Part shown: positions 32,447 to 41,128 of the stretch, one piece after another | How the letters are laid out: each line of letters begins with the position of its first letter | How positions within the stretch are numbered: the stretch's first letter is position 1 | Source: DATLNM01 sp035536775 | GTDB taxonomy: Bacteria > Actinomycetota > CADDZG01 > WHSQ01 | Assembly (NCBI GenBank): GCA_035536775.1 | Contig: DATLNM010000050.1 | Span: forward strand, 1-64,000 | Direction of reading: 5' to 3' | Length of the DNA stretch: 64,000 bases | The notes under the pieces: generated by a model | What the model was told of the DNA's origin: nothing | What the model saw: only the letters and a program-made list of their open reading frames with translations | Database searches by the model: none | Position numbers and translations under genes: made by a program

Positions 32447-33208
32447 CTATTCGGCGCGACGGCGACCTCTTGATTCGACCCAGCCGAGGTCATTAGCCAG
32501 GCTGTCGAGCGCGCGGATCGACCCGTTCTCTGGGTCGAACTCCCAGCGCGCGGTGACTTGCCGGTTCCGGTGGGGGTACGAGAACTTGATCACCCAGTTG
32601 CCGGTGCGGGGGTGGCGCGTGGCGTCCCATGCCTCGTCGCGCTCGTTGGGGCTGAGCTTCACCTTCTTCTCTTTGAGCTTGGCATCGACGGCTTCGCCCA
32701 GCGGCAGGGCGGATTCGCCGCGTCGAGTGCGCACCAGGGTCGCCTTGCGCGCGCGGGTGCACATCCCGGCACGCTCCCAGATGATGGGACCCTCGAAGCG
32801 CTCGACCCACTCCTCGCTCACCTCAGCTTTGCGTGCGATCGCCGCCACCGAACGACCCTGACGCAACAACGCCTGGATCTCCTTAGGTGACAGCCTGCTG
32901 CCGGGAGCCGCCGGCGATGGGCGATGCGCGGGGAGCTCTGGAGCCCTGAGGGGTGAGCGCACGGGCTCGGGCGGCGGTTCGGGCTCGGGAGGAGGTGGTG
33001 GTGAAGCACGCGTCAGCGCCTCTTCGAGCTTGTCGATCAGCTCGCGGTCCACTGCGACACGCCAGCCGCCGCTCTTCGCGTTGGAACGGCGCGCGAGAGT
33101 GACGTACAAGCCGTCTTCTGTGACACCTATCGGTTTGAGTGTGACGATCCCATTAACGCTCTTCTTAGCGTGAGCCTCGCTGGGATCGTCTTGTCCACGA
33201 CCCGCCAC
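32447..33208 (-). CDS. sepH: SepH-like septation protein (DUF3071)
   Basis: About 253 residues from a GTG at 33208; no good ribosome site is visible and upstream TACGAT (-10-like) would make the transcript leaderless, so the start is uncertain. The N-terminal domain (LKPIGVTEDGLYVTLARR ... GWRVAVD) and the helix-turn-helix-like core SRLSPKEIQALLRQGRSVAA plus WVERFEGPIIWERA match actinobacterial SepH, which promotes FtsZ assembly at the division septum. A Pro-rich linker lies between. The C-terminal part (NWVIKFSYPHR, VTARWEFDPENGSIRALDS) also fits the family. Confidence 0.85.
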   Translation of the reverse strand: MAGRGQDDPSEAHAKKSVNGIVTLKPIGVTEDGLYVTLARRSNAKSGGWRVAVDRELIDKLEEALTRASPPPPPEPEPPPEPVRSPLRAPELPAHRPSPAAPGSRLSPKEIQALLRQGRSVAAIARKAEVSEEWVERFEGPIIWERAGMCTRARKATLVRTRRGESALPLGEAVDAKLKEKKVKLSPNERDEAWDATRHPRTGNWVIKFSYPHRNRQVTARWEFDPENGSIRALDSLANDLGWVESRGRRRAE

Positions 33209-33245
33209 CAGCGCATCGTATATGGCGGCGACGTGGCCCCCGAGG

Positions 33246-33476
33246 CTATGCGGTGTCCCGCGCGACGACGTCGGGTGGCGGCGCCGCAGAACGCGGCCTG
33301 AATCGCAATACCGGGATGAGTCCCGCACCCGACAGTGCCTGTAGTGACCGGTCTAGCTCGGGCTCGATCTCGACCGGCGCGTCCTCGGGATGCAACAGCA
33401 CAGTCACGAGGCAGTCGGAACAATGCTCGGATTGGTACATCCGGCACTCGGTGCAGTCGATCTTCATCTGGGCCAT
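33246..33476 (-). CDS. Small two-CxxC protein of unknown function
   Basis: 76 residues from the ATG at 33476, or 73 from an ATG at 33467, which is better spaced from the GGGAGGG ribosome site. The N-terminus CTECRMYQSEHCSDC (residues ~8-22) is a probable zinc-binding pair of CxxC motifs. The rest is acidic then Arg/Pro-rich (RFRPRSAAPPP). It is directly upstream of sepH in the same direction, a neighbourhood that may be informative. I do not recognise a family with a known role. Confidence 0.72.
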   Translation of the reverse strand: MAQMKIDCTECRMYQSEHCSDCLVTVLLHPEDAPVEIEPELDRSLQALSGAGLIPVLRFRPRSAAPPPDVVARDTA

Positions 33477-33558
33477 CCCTCCCGGTGAGTGTGCAGGCGT
33501 CCTCGGTGCGCCTGGTACAAGGCTAGAGAGGGGGTACGACAGGTTTTTTCTGGACCCC

Positions 33559-34746
33559 TCAGCGGATCAGAGCCAGGAGTTGATCCGAGGTCGCGATCGT
33601 GGCCCCAAGGGCCGCGACGCGGTCCTGAAGCTCCCTATCGTTGGTGACGACCACGACCGGCACAGGAGGGAGCGCCTCGACCGCTGCAACCAGATGGTCG
33701 TCGGCGATCTCGCCGGTCGAATATTCGACCTTGGCCGGGCCCCGTGCGCGCCGCGATGCTCCGGGGGCGATCTGCGATCCGTCGAAGACGATCGTGAGGT
33801 CGATCCCGAAGCGACGTGCCAGAGCGTTGCCTCCCTGGATCACGAGCCTTCGTTGGGTCTCGAGGTCCGCGGCCGCGAACCCGCTCTCCGATTTGCTCAC
33901 GTTGTAGCCGTCGACCAGCACCACGACGTCCGCTGTCTCCAACCACGTGGCCAGGGTCTCGGGGGCGTCGGCGAGCCGGCCTTTCGGTACCGGCAGGGGG
34001 CGCCGCGGACCCATGCGCCGCGGCGCCGACCTAGGCGCGCCGCGGTCCTTAGGTCCGCGCTCGCGAACGCGCTCCTCGAGCGCCGACATGGCGCGCCTCG
34101 CCTCGTCGCGAGCGGCTCGCATCTCCTTGAGCCGAGCGGCGACCTCGTCCTTGGCCGCGATCGCCTGAGCCGTCTTGCGTCCCGCTCGCTTGAGCTCTTT
34201 GTCGTAAGCGGAGCGGAGATCCGAAAGCTCCTTCTCTAGCGTGCGCACACGTCTCTCGGCCGCCGTCGCCCTATCGGTCAGCGCACGGACCTCGGCTACC
34301 AATGCCGCAGATCGGGCGCGCTCGGCATCCGCGGCTGCCTTCGACTCGGCTTTGACGCGCTTCACCTCGTCGCGCGCTTCCCGGAGACGGTGAGCATGCT
34401 CTCCTCCGCCTGCCGGCTCGCGAGCGACCGGTGGCTTGGCTCGTGTCTTTCCGGCGCCGTCCAATCTCTGTTCCCATCCATCGGCGCGCTCGGCGGCGAT
34501 CCGCAACAGGTCGCCGTCCGCCTTCGTTAACCGGTGTTTACCGTCGTCGAGCCACTCTCCGATGAGGGCGCGCAGCGCATCGTCATCGAGAGCGGAGAGC
34601 ACCTCGCCGCGCACGCGTAGCAGCGCGGTGTCGCGGAAACCTTTGAGCCGCCGCAGGTGCGCCGGGAGCACCGTGACCGGAGCTCCTCGGATGTAGGCAC
34701 CGATGCACCTCACGAGCGCGGCCGACACGTCCTGAGGGAGCTCCAT
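33559..34746 (-). CDS. NYN (YacP-like) RNase-fold protein with coiled-coil N-terminus
   Basis: 395 residues. The C-terminal ~120 residues form a PIN-like NYN domain: VVVLVDGYNVSKSESG, IDLTIVFDGSQIAPG, EIADDHLVAAVEAL and VVTNDRELQDRVAALG, with the acidic residues expected of the YacP/Rae1 ribosome-associated nuclease branch. A strongly charged coiled coil occupies residues ~120-240, and the N-terminus is helical. Actinobacterial proteins of this layout are widespread. Endoribonuclease activity is inferred. Its start codon overlaps the CoA-transferase stop (TGATG). Confidence 0.82.
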   Translation of the reverse strand: MELPQDVSAALVRCIGAYIRGAPVTVLPAHLRRLKGFRDTALLRVRGEVLSALDDDALRALIGEWLDDGKHRLTKADGDLLRIAAERADGWEQRLDGAGKTRAKPPVAREPAGGGEHAHRLREARDEVKRVKAESKAAADAERARSAALVAEVRALTDRATAAERRVRTLEKELSDLRSAYDKELKRAGRKTAQAIAAKDEVAARLKEMRAARDEARRAMSALEERVRERGPKDRGAPRSAPRRMGPRRPLPVPKGRLADAPETLATWLETADVVVLVDGYNVSKSESGFAAADLETQRRLVIQGGNALARRFGIDLTIVFDGSQIAPGASRRARGPAKVEYSTGEIADDHLVAAVEALPPVPVVVVTNDRELQDRVAALGATIATSDQLLALIR

Positions 34747-35924
34747 CAGATGGCGCCTGCGGCCCGTAGCCCTTCGATCTCGTCGGGCCCCAAGCCGGTC
34801 TCTGCGAGAACGTCGTAGGTGTGCTCGCCGAGCCCGGGAGGTGGGTTCGCGGTCACTATGGCGCCCGAGTTCCTCAGCTTGATGGGGTTACCGGTGTACG
34901 TCCACGGGGTCCCCCCGAGGTCGGCCTCGATGAACATCTCACGATGACGCGCTTGCGGATCGGCGAACGCCTCATCCAAGGTGTTCACCGGTCCGACGCA
35001 CACATCGAGACCTTCGAGCTCCTTGCTCCATTCCGCGCGCGTCTTCTGCGCGAACAGACTTTCGAGCTCGGCGATGACCTCCTCGCGACGCGTCCCGGTC
35101 GCGAAGGCGTCGCCGGCGAGGTCGTCGCGCCCGATAGCGGTGCACAACGCGCTCCAGAACTGGGGCTCGAGAGCTCCTACCGACAGGTAACCGTCGGCCG
35201 CGGGATACACGCGGTAGCACGGGTGCGCGCCCGAGAGATGCATAAGCCCTCGCTCGGGGGGCACTCTGGTTGCGGCGAACTCGCCCGCGTGGATAGTGAG
35301 CCAGGAAACGACACCATCCATCATGGAGATGTCACAGAAGTCGCCACTGCCTGTGACGTCGCGCGCCCGCAATGCGGCAAGGATCGCGATGACCGCCGCC
35401 ATCGCACCGCCGCCGAGGTCTCCGATCTGCAGCCCCGGGGTCACGGGACCCCGTCCTTCCTCCCCGTTGATACCCAGTGCGCCCGCGTACCCGATGTAGT
35501 TGATGTCATGGCCGGCCTCGAGGGCGCGCGGCCCGTCTTGTCCGTAGCCTGAGATCGCGCAGTAGACGAGACGCCTGTTCACTTCGGCAAGAGCGTCCCA
35601 ACCGAGCCCCAGCCGATCCATCACGCCCGGACGGAACGATTCGATGACGACATCTGACCCGTCGACCATCCTTTTGAAGACGGTCTTGCCCTCGGGCTTC
35701 TTCAAGTCGATCGTCACGGAACGCTTGTTGCGATTGAGCGCGGCGTGGGCGGCCGAAGTCTCTCCCACCAGGGGAGGCGTCCACCGGATGTAGTCACCAC
35801 GACCCGGCTCTTCGATCTTGATCACATCAGCGCCGAGGTCGGCCAGGATCAAGGTTGCGTAACCGCCCGGGAGCAGGCGCGTCAGATCGAGGACGGTCAC
35901 CCCTGCGAGAGGACCCCCGCCCAC
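34746..35924 (-). CDS. CaiB/BaiF family CoA transferase (alpha-methylacyl-CoA racemase-like)
   Basis: 392 residues of class III CoA-transferase. Recognisable: GVTVLDLTRLLPGGYATLIL, DVIKIEEPGRGDY, NRNKRSVTIDLKKPEGK, DVVIESFRPGVMDRLGLGWD, ISGYGQDGPRALEAGHDINY, and QIGDLGGGAMAA with the catalytic Asp. The DINYIGYAGAL motif and tight length favour the alpha-methylacyl-CoA racemase subgroup, but racemase and CoA transferase cannot be separated safely by eye. It would act in lipid or branched-chain catabolism. Confidence 0.87.
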   Translation of the reverse strand: MGGGPLAGVTVLDLTRLLPGGYATLILADLGADVIKIEEPGRGDYIRWTPPLVGETSAAHAALNRNKRSVTIDLKKPEGKTVFKRMVDGSDVVIESFRPGVMDRLGLGWDALAEVNRRLVYCAISGYGQDGPRALEAGHDINYIGYAGALGINGEEGRGPVTPGLQIGDLGGGAMAAVIAILAALRARDVTGSGDFCDISMMDGVVSWLTIHAGEFAATRVPPERGLMHLSGAHPCYRVYPAADGYLSVGALEPQFWSALCTAIGRDDLAGDAFATGTRREEVIAELESLFAQKTRAEWSKELEGLDVCVGPVNTLDEAFADPQARHREMFIEADLGGTPWTYTGNPIKLRNSGAIVTANPPPGLGEHTYDVLAETGLGPDEIEGLRAAGAI

Positions 35925-36131
35925 TTACGGAGCCCCCTCGGGCTGGACCGAGTCGCTCGACCCGCACCAGCGACAAACGATCTTCTCGACGGATCGCTCG
36001 AGCACCTCTTCCTCTTCGATCGTCACCGTCCCGGCGAGATCGAAGTGTTGGAACGCGCGCACCCGCTTGGACTCGTAGACATCGAAACGCGTGCGATTCC
36101 CGCACGCATCGCAGCGGTAGACCTCCGTCAC
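35925..36131 (-). CDS. Small zinc-ribbon protein
   Basis: 68 residues from a GTG at 36131. Two knuckles, YRCDACGNRTRFD and IVCRWCGSSDS, form a probable zinc ribbon around an acidic middle (TIEEEEVLERSVEK). It starts one base after the SpoIIE-phosphatase stop and ends next to the CoA-transferase start, so it is likely co-transcribed with the phosphatase. Function unknown. Confidence 0.8.
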   Translation of the reverse strand: MTEVYRCDACGNRTRFDVYESKRVRAFQHFDLAGTVTIEEEEVLERSVEKIVCRWCGSSDSVQPEGAP

Positions 36132-36132
36132 G

Positions 36133-37893
36133 TCAGGGGTCGCACGCGAGCACGAGCACGATCGTGTCGTCGGTGATGTCACCGAACTCGCGCGCGTGCT
36201 CGTAGATGCGCCGTGCGAGGCTCTGAGCTGAAAGACCCTCGCTCGCGTGTTCACGCAAAGCATCGGCCAGTCGCTTAGCTCCGAACAGATCGCTGTGGTC
36301 GCGCGCCTCGATGAGGCCATCGGTGTACGAGAGCACGACGTCTCCTGGCTGAAGAGTCACGACATGCTGTTCGAACTGCTGGTCCGCGAACGCGCCGAGG
36401 ATGGTCCCCGCAGACGTGAGCGTTTCGACGTCACCGGACGCGGCACGGTAGACGAGTGACTCAGGGTGTCCTCCGCTCGAGAGCTGCAATTGGCGGTTCG
36501 CGGGTTCGAAGACACCGTAGAACAAGGTGGCGAAGCGCTCGTCCGAGAATCCATCGACGAGAGCATTATTCAGATGGAAGAGCACCGACGTCGGCGACGC
36601 ATTACGGATCGCGAATGCACGCAGCATGTACTTCGCCATCGCCGTGTGAGCTGCAGCCTCCGCACCTTTCCCGGACACGTCTCCGACCACGAGCGAATAG
36701 CTCCCCGTCGTCACCTCGAAGACATCGAAGAAGTCGCCGCCGATCTCGGCTTCGCCTCCAGCCGGCTCGTACACCGCGGCTATCTGGCAACCCGGGAGCG
36801 CCGGCAACGGCGTCGACAGCAAGCCCGCTTGAAGGCTTTCGGCGACCCTCCGCTGCTGCTCGAATCGGCTGGCGGTTTCGATCGCCATCGCAGCCTGGGC
36901 CGCGAGGACCGTAAGGGCCTCCTCCTCCTCGGCCCCGAGCGGCAGCGGCCGTGTCAGGAACGCGATGACCGCTCCGACAGGAGCACCTGCGGTCCGCGTG
37001 AGCGGGACGGCAACCGCGTTTAGCTTGCGCCCAGCGACCGACAGGGGGCCAGCGTCTGATACGCCCACGGTCTCCCCGCGCAGGAGCGCCGACCACGGGG
37101 CCGCCTTGAGGTCGATGCGGCTCAGCCCTCCCTCCTCGAGACTGTTCGCGCCTTCGGCGGCGACCAGCTCGCGTTCCGACGCGTCCATGAAATAGAGGAC
37201 GGCGGCGTCGGCGCCGAGGAGATCCATCACGCCGCCGGAGATCTCATCGATGACCTCTCGCAGGCGAAGCTTCGACCCCAAGCGGAGCCCGACGTTACGG
37301 AGGTCACCCAGGACCGTGAAGCGGCGGGCGTTCGCCAGCGCGATCGAGATCTGACGCGCGATGCCCCGGGCGAGGCCTTCATCCTTGTTGCCGAAGTTCC
37401 TCGGGTCGTCGAACTCCACGGCCAGAGCGCCGAGGTCGTGTCCCCATCTCACCAGGGGGATGGCGACGAACGCGCCGGGGGTCCGGTCGGGGGGATACCC
37501 GAGGTTGCGGCGGTCGTTCGCGACGTCGCCGATGACCTGGGGGCGCTTCTCCTTCACCGCACGCTCCAACAGCGGGAGAGCGCCCTCGGTCCCCGCGAGC
37601 TCGTGCAGGATCCGGAGGCCGTCCTCGTCGAAGCCGAAATGCGCCCGGATATGGAAACCCGGGCCGTCGTTGTTCCAGATCGCAGCAAAGCAGCGGTCGC
37701 CTCCGAGGACGTCTGGGACGAGCTTCACGGCCATGCCGATCGTGTCCTCGACGGACTTCACCTCAGATAGTGCCGCGCCCAGGCCGAGGAGCAGGTTGGT
37801 GATGGCCGCCTCTTCCCGCAGTGCCTCGAGATCGGCCTGCAGGGCGAGGATCTGCTCGTCCGTCGTAGGGGGCGCCAGCACCTTGGGATCCAT
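36133..37893 (-). CDS. GAF-GAF-SpoIIE (PP2C-type) serine phosphatase
   Basis: 586 residues, cytoplasmic. A short coiled coil (15-40) leads to two GAF domains (~40-190 and ~195-355), then the SpoIIE-type phosphatase from ~375. Metal-binding motifs are GGDFFDVFE, VVGDVSGKGAEAA, SSGGHPESL, LSYTDGLIEARD and DDTIVLVLA. Such proteins dephosphorylate anti-anti-sigma factors in stress partner-switching when the GAF domains sense a signal. No STAS or sigma gene adjoins it, but an RsbW-like kinase lies 34 kb away. A small zinc-ribbon gene follows directly. Confidence 0.88.
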   Translation of the reverse strand: MDPKVLAPPTTDEQILALQADLEALREEAAITNLLLGLGAALSEVKSVEDTIGMAVKLVPDVLGGDRCFAAIWNNDGPGFHIRAHFGFDEDGLRILHELAGTEGALPLLERAVKEKRPQVIGDVANDRRNLGYPPDRTPGAFVAIPLVRWGHDLGALAVEFDDPRNFGNKDEGLARGIARQISIALANARRFTVLGDLRNVGLRLGSKLRLREVIDEISGGVMDLLGADAAVLYFMDASERELVAAEGANSLEEGGLSRIDLKAAPWSALLRGETVGVSDAGPLSVAGRKLNAVAVPLTRTAGAPVGAVIAFLTRPLPLGAEEEEALTVLAAQAAMAIETASRFEQQRRVAESLQAGLLSTPLPALPGCQIAAVYEPAGGEAEIGGDFFDVFEVTTGSYSLVVGDVSGKGAEAAAHTAMAKYMLRAFAIRNASPTSVLFHLNNALVDGFSDERFATLFYGVFEPANRQLQLSSGGHPESLVYRAASGDVETLTSAGTILGAFADQQFEQHVVTLQPGDVVLSYTDGLIEARDHSDLFGAKRLADALREHASEGLSAQSLARRIYEHAREFGDITDDTIVLVLACDP

Positions 37894-37908
37894 GCCGTCA
37901 GCCTATGG

Positions 37909-38940
37909 CTATACGGCGCTGGACGTCTTGATGAGGGCGTCGAGGGCGCGCTCCGCAGCACCGCTATCGATGGCGGACGCCGCGATAGGTACGGCATCCG
38001 TGAACGTCTCGGCGCGTCCGGCCGCGACCACACCGGCGGCCGCATTGAGGACAACGACGTCCCTGCGGGGCCCCTTCTCGCCGCCCAGTACGGCGCGCAC
38101 GGTCGCGGCGTTCTCGTCGGCGGTCCCGCCCTTGATCGCCTCCATCGGCGCGCGCTCGAGACCGAGGTCCGCCGGATCGATCGTCTGCGTCGCGATCGAT
38201 CCGCCCTCTAGTTGGACCACGTCGCTCGGGCCCGTCAACGAAAGCTCGTCCATCCCCCCATGGCCGTGGAAGGCGACGACCTTCGTGCTTCCCAGGCGCT
38301 CCAACGCGGTAACCATCCGTTCGGTGAGCGCGGGGTCGCTGACCCCAAGGGCTTGGCGTGTCGCTCCGGCCGGATTGGTGAGCGGTCCGAGGATGTTGAA
38401 GATCGTCGCGATGCCGAGCTCTCTGCGGGACGCTCCCGCATGACGCATCGCCGGATGGAACACCGGAGCGAAGCAGAACCCGATGCCGGCCACGTCGATG
38501 CACTCACGCACGCCCTCGGGTGGCAGATCGATCCGTACGCCAAGAGCCTCGAGGACATCGGCCGAACCGCACCGAGACGACGCCGCGCGATTGCCGTGTT
38601 TGGCGACGCGTATCCCCGCGCCCGCACACACAAGAGCAGCGGCAGTTGAGACGTTGAACGTGCCGGTGCGGTCGCCGCCGGTGCCGCAGGTATCGAGGAC
38701 CTCACCGACGCCTTCGACGCGTTGGGAGTACGAGCGCATCGTTCGGACGAGCCCGACGATCTCATCGACCGTTTCGCCCTTGGCGCGCAGTGCGACCACG
38801 AACCCCGCGATCTGCGCCGAGGTTGCGGCGCCGTCCATGATCTCGCCCATGGCTCCGGCCGCCTCGGTCTCGTCGAGGGAGGTCCCGGCGAGGAGCCTCG
38901 TGAGGAGCTGTCCCCACGGGAAAGATGCGGTCTCGTTCAT
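37909..38940 (-). CDS. trpD: Anthranilate phosphoribosyltransferase
   Basis: 343 residues. It joins anthranilate to PRPP in tryptophan synthesis. Landmarks are LDTCGTGGDRTGTFNVSTA (PRPP site), HGNRAASSRCGSADVLEALG, FAPVFHPAMRH, NILGPLTNPAG and DELSLTGPSDVVQLE. The gene stands alone: no trpE, trpG, trpC, trpB or trpA is present in the window. Its ATG overlaps the M20 peptidase stop (ATGA), so those two are co-expressed. Confidence 0.95.
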   Translation of the reverse strand: MNETASFPWGQLLTRLLAGTSLDETEAAGAMGEIMDGAATSAQIAGFVVALRAKGETVDEIVGLVRTMRSYSQRVEGVGEVLDTCGTGGDRTGTFNVSTAAALVCAGAGIRVAKHGNRAASSRCGSADVLEALGVRIDLPPEGVRECIDVAGIGFCFAPVFHPAMRHAGASRRELGIATIFNILGPLTNPAGATRQALGVSDPALTERMVTALERLGSTKVVAFHGHGGMDELSLTGPSDVVQLEGGSIATQTIDPADLGLERAPMEAIKGGTADENAATVRAVLGGEKGPRRDVVVLNAAAGVVAAGRAETFTDAVPIAASAIDSGAAERALDALIKTSSAV

Positions 38941-40100
38941 GACGACAGGATCGTTGCGAAGGCTGCGGCGTAAGCCCGGGCGCCCACCTCGAGCTCCGAT
39001 AGGTCGATCGATTCGTGAGCCGTGTGGGCCAGTGAGATGTCACCTGGACCCCACACGATGACGTCGGCGCCCTTCTGGGCGAAGAATCGCGCATCGGACG
39101 CGCCGCGGAACCCGATCACGGATGCCGGCTTCCCCGTTTGCTGTTGCACGGCTGTGCTTGCGACCTCGACTACGCGCGCAGTGGGGAGTATCTCGAAAGG
39201 CTCGGCATAGAAAGCGAGCTCGATCGACGCGTCGATCGTGGGGAACACACTCTTGGCCCCGTCGATGGCGCTTTGGAGCCCCGCGACGACATCGTCGGGC
39301 GACTCACCCGGGATCGTGCGGCGGTCGACCTCGACGATGCAGGACGCCGGGATGATGTTGACCTTCTCCCCGCCGCGGATCGTTCCAACGTTCAGCGTCG
39401 GCCCGCCCAGCAAAGGATGTGCGATGTCGGGGATGGTCGCCGGAAGGCGCGTCACGATCTCGGCCATGTGTTGCACGGCATTGACACCTCTTTCAGGAGC
39501 CGAACCGTGACCTGCTACACCGCGCGTGATCACGCGGAACCAGCTTGCGCCGCGCTGGGCGCGCACAACGCGCAGACTCGTCGGCTCGCCGACGATCGCA
39601 ACATCCGCGGTGACGATCCCCTCTTCGACCAGATGTGCCGCGCCCTTGAACCCCATCGCCTCCTCGTCGACGACCAGCGCGAGCTCGAGGACGCCGGCAG
39701 GTGTGAACCCCGAGGAGCGCAACGCGGCGACCGCTTCGAGGGCCGCCACAAGGGGGCCCTTCGCATCACATGCCCCTCGTCCGTGGAGCCGTCCGCCTTC
39801 GATGTGTGCCCCGTACGGATCGTGATCCCACAAGCTCGGGTCTCCGGCAGGCACGACGTCGAGGTGCGAGCAATAGGCCAAACGTGGGCCTTCGGTTCCT
39901 TCCCAGCGCGCTACGACACTGGGGCGACCGGGCTCGACCTCGACCATGCGTGTACGCAAGCCAAGGTCGTCGAGCCACCCCGCGACGAGGTCCGCGGCCG
40001 CTTTCTCGTCGCCCGGGGGGTTCTCCGAGGGAAGCTTCACGATGTCTACGAGACGCTCGGTGAGGCGTCCCGGATCGATCGAGGGGGACAAATCCGTCAT
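38937..40100 (-). CDS. M20 family metallopeptidase (ArgE/DapE-like deacylase)
   Basis: 387 residues. The dizinc pattern is complete: YCSHLDVVPAG, GRGACDAKGPLVAALEA (bridging Asp), VVDEEAMGFKG (catalytic and metal Glu), and a C-terminal metal His in the SLAHTAHESID segment. The dimerisation lid lies around RGVAGHGSAPERGVNAVQHM. This is the acetylornithine deacetylase / succinyl-diaminopimelate desuccinylase family; the two activities cannot be told apart here. It runs straight into trpD. Confidence 0.87.
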   Translation of the reverse strand: MTDLSPSIDPGRLTERLVDIVKLPSENPPGDEKAAADLVAGWLDDLGLRTRMVEVEPGRPSVVARWEGTEGPRLAYCSHLDVVPAGDPSLWDHDPYGAHIEGGRLHGRGACDAKGPLVAALEAVAALRSSGFTPAGVLELALVVDEEAMGFKGAAHLVEEGIVTADVAIVGEPTSLRVVRAQRGASWFRVITRGVAGHGSAPERGVNAVQHMAEIVTRLPATIPDIAHPLLGGPTLNVGTIRGGEKVNIIPASCIVEVDRRTIPGESPDDVVAGLQSAIDGAKSVFPTIDASIELAFYAEPFEILPTARVVEVASTAVQQQTGKPASVIGFRGASDARFFAQKGADVIVWGPGDISLAHTAHESIDLSELEVGARAYAAAFATILSS

Positions 40101-40132
40101 GCGCGGGCCACGCGCCTGCCAAACTGTGGCCG

Positions 40133-40348
40133 ATGACGAGATATCAGACGTTCCTCGCGATCGTGCTTGTGCTGTGGCCGGTGATGATCACGGGGCTGCT
40201 GTTCCTCATGAGCAAGCTCGAGGTCTACGTCGCTCGTCTCGATGCCAACACGCCTCAGGAGGCCGGGCTCGAGCCGGTATCGGGTGAGACACCGGACAGG
40301 GAGGTCCGGATCTTCCTCGGCGACCAGGTCGTCGGCGCGCCGGACTGA
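40133..40348 (+). CDS. Small single-span membrane protein
   Basis: 71 residues, not recognised. Residues ~5-28 (FLAIVLVLWPVMITGLLFLM) are one membrane helix, followed by a charged, likely cytoplasmic or external tail ending FLGDQVVGAPD. It is divergent from the M20 peptidase gene and converges on ridA with a four-base gap. Coding is supported by a clean ORF between two opposing genes. Confidence 0.6.
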   Translation: MTRYQTFLAIVLVLWPVMITGLLFLMSKLEVYVARLDANTPQEAGLEPVSGETPDREVRIFLGDQVVGAPD

Positions 40349-40352
40349 GGGG

Positions 40353-40739
40353 CTAGACCCGGCGGAGCGCAATGCACTCGACCTCGACGCGCGCACCCTT
40401 AGGAAGGCCGGCGACCGCAACCGCCGCCCGAGCCGGAGGGGCACCCCCGACGAAGCGCGCGAACGCCTCGTTGAACTCCGCGTAGTCGGCTATGTCGGTG
40501 AGGAAGACCGTGAACTTCACCACCCGGCCGAGGTCGGAGCCGGCCGCGGCGAGAACCGCGGCGAGGTTGTCCATGCACCTGCTGGTCTCGTCGGCGATCG
40601 ATCCAGATACGAGCTCGCCCGTGTCCGGGTCGAGCGGGATCTGACCGGAGCAGAAGATGAGATCGCCGGCGACTATCGCCTGGGAGTAGGGCCCAACCGC
40701 CGCCGGAGCCGCCTCGGTCGCCACAACCTCTCTGTCCAT
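40353..40739 (-). CDS. ridA: RidA family reactive enamine/imine deaminase
   Basis: 128 residues with GPYSQAIVAGDLIFCSGQIP, MDNLAAVLAAAGSDLGRVVK and the C-terminal PPARAAVAVAGLPKGARVEV carrying the conserved arginine. This trimeric enzyme hydrolyses 2-aminoacrylate-type enamines released by PLP enzymes. Its start codon lies only about 34 bases from the 5' end of rnpB on the other strand, so the two promoters probably share the small gap. Confidence 0.9.
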   Translation of the reverse strand: MDREVVATEAAPAAVGPYSQAIVAGDLIFCSGQIPLDPDTGELVSGSIADETSRCMDNLAAVLAAAGSDLGRVVKFTVFLTDIADYAEFNEAFARFVGGAPPARAAVAVAGLPKGARVEVECIALRRV

Positions 40740-40759
40740 CCCAGGGAATCTACGCCAAG

Positions 40760-40765
40760 TAGAAT
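40760..40765 (+). promoter_or_regulatory. -10 element of rnpB
   Basis: TAGAAT, seven bases before the predicted first base of the RNase P RNA. The -35 region falls on the ridA start codon and shows no good match. Confidence 0.6.
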
Positions 40766-40772
40766 CTTCTTC

Positions 40773-41128
40773 AGGAGGGGGCCGGGTGGCCGCGGCTCTC
40801 GCGAGCTGAGGAAAGTCCGGACTCCGTAGGGCAGGACGCTGGGGAAAATCCCAGGCGGGGCGACCCGTGGAAAGTGCAACAGAGAGCAGACCGCCGGCGG
40901 CAACGCCGGTAAGGGTGAAACGGTGAGGTAAGAGCTCACCAGCGTGCCGGGTGACCGGTGCGGCTAGGCAAACCCCGTCCGGAGCAAGACCAAGCAGGAG
41001 GTTGGGTGGCCCGCCCGCTGCCTCCGGGTAGGTCGCACGAGGCGAGCGGCAACGCTCGTCCCAGATAGATGGCTACCGCCGGGAAGCTTGCTTCCCGGGC
41101 ACAGAATCCGGCTTACAGGTTCCCTCCT
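40773..41128 (+). ncRNA. rnpB: RNase P RNA, class A
   Basis: The catalytic RNA that trims tRNA 5' ends, about 356 bases. Universally conserved blocks are present in order: GAGGAAAGTCCGGACTCC, ACAGAGAGCAGACCGCC, GGTAAGGGTGAAACGGTG, a GGTCGCACGAGG-like P-region, AGATAGATGGC and ACAGAATCCGGCTTACAG. The ends pair as AGGAGGG/CCCTCCT (P1), which fixes the boundaries. The last ~16 bases are antisense to the final codons of the ECF S-component gene. Confidence 0.95.
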
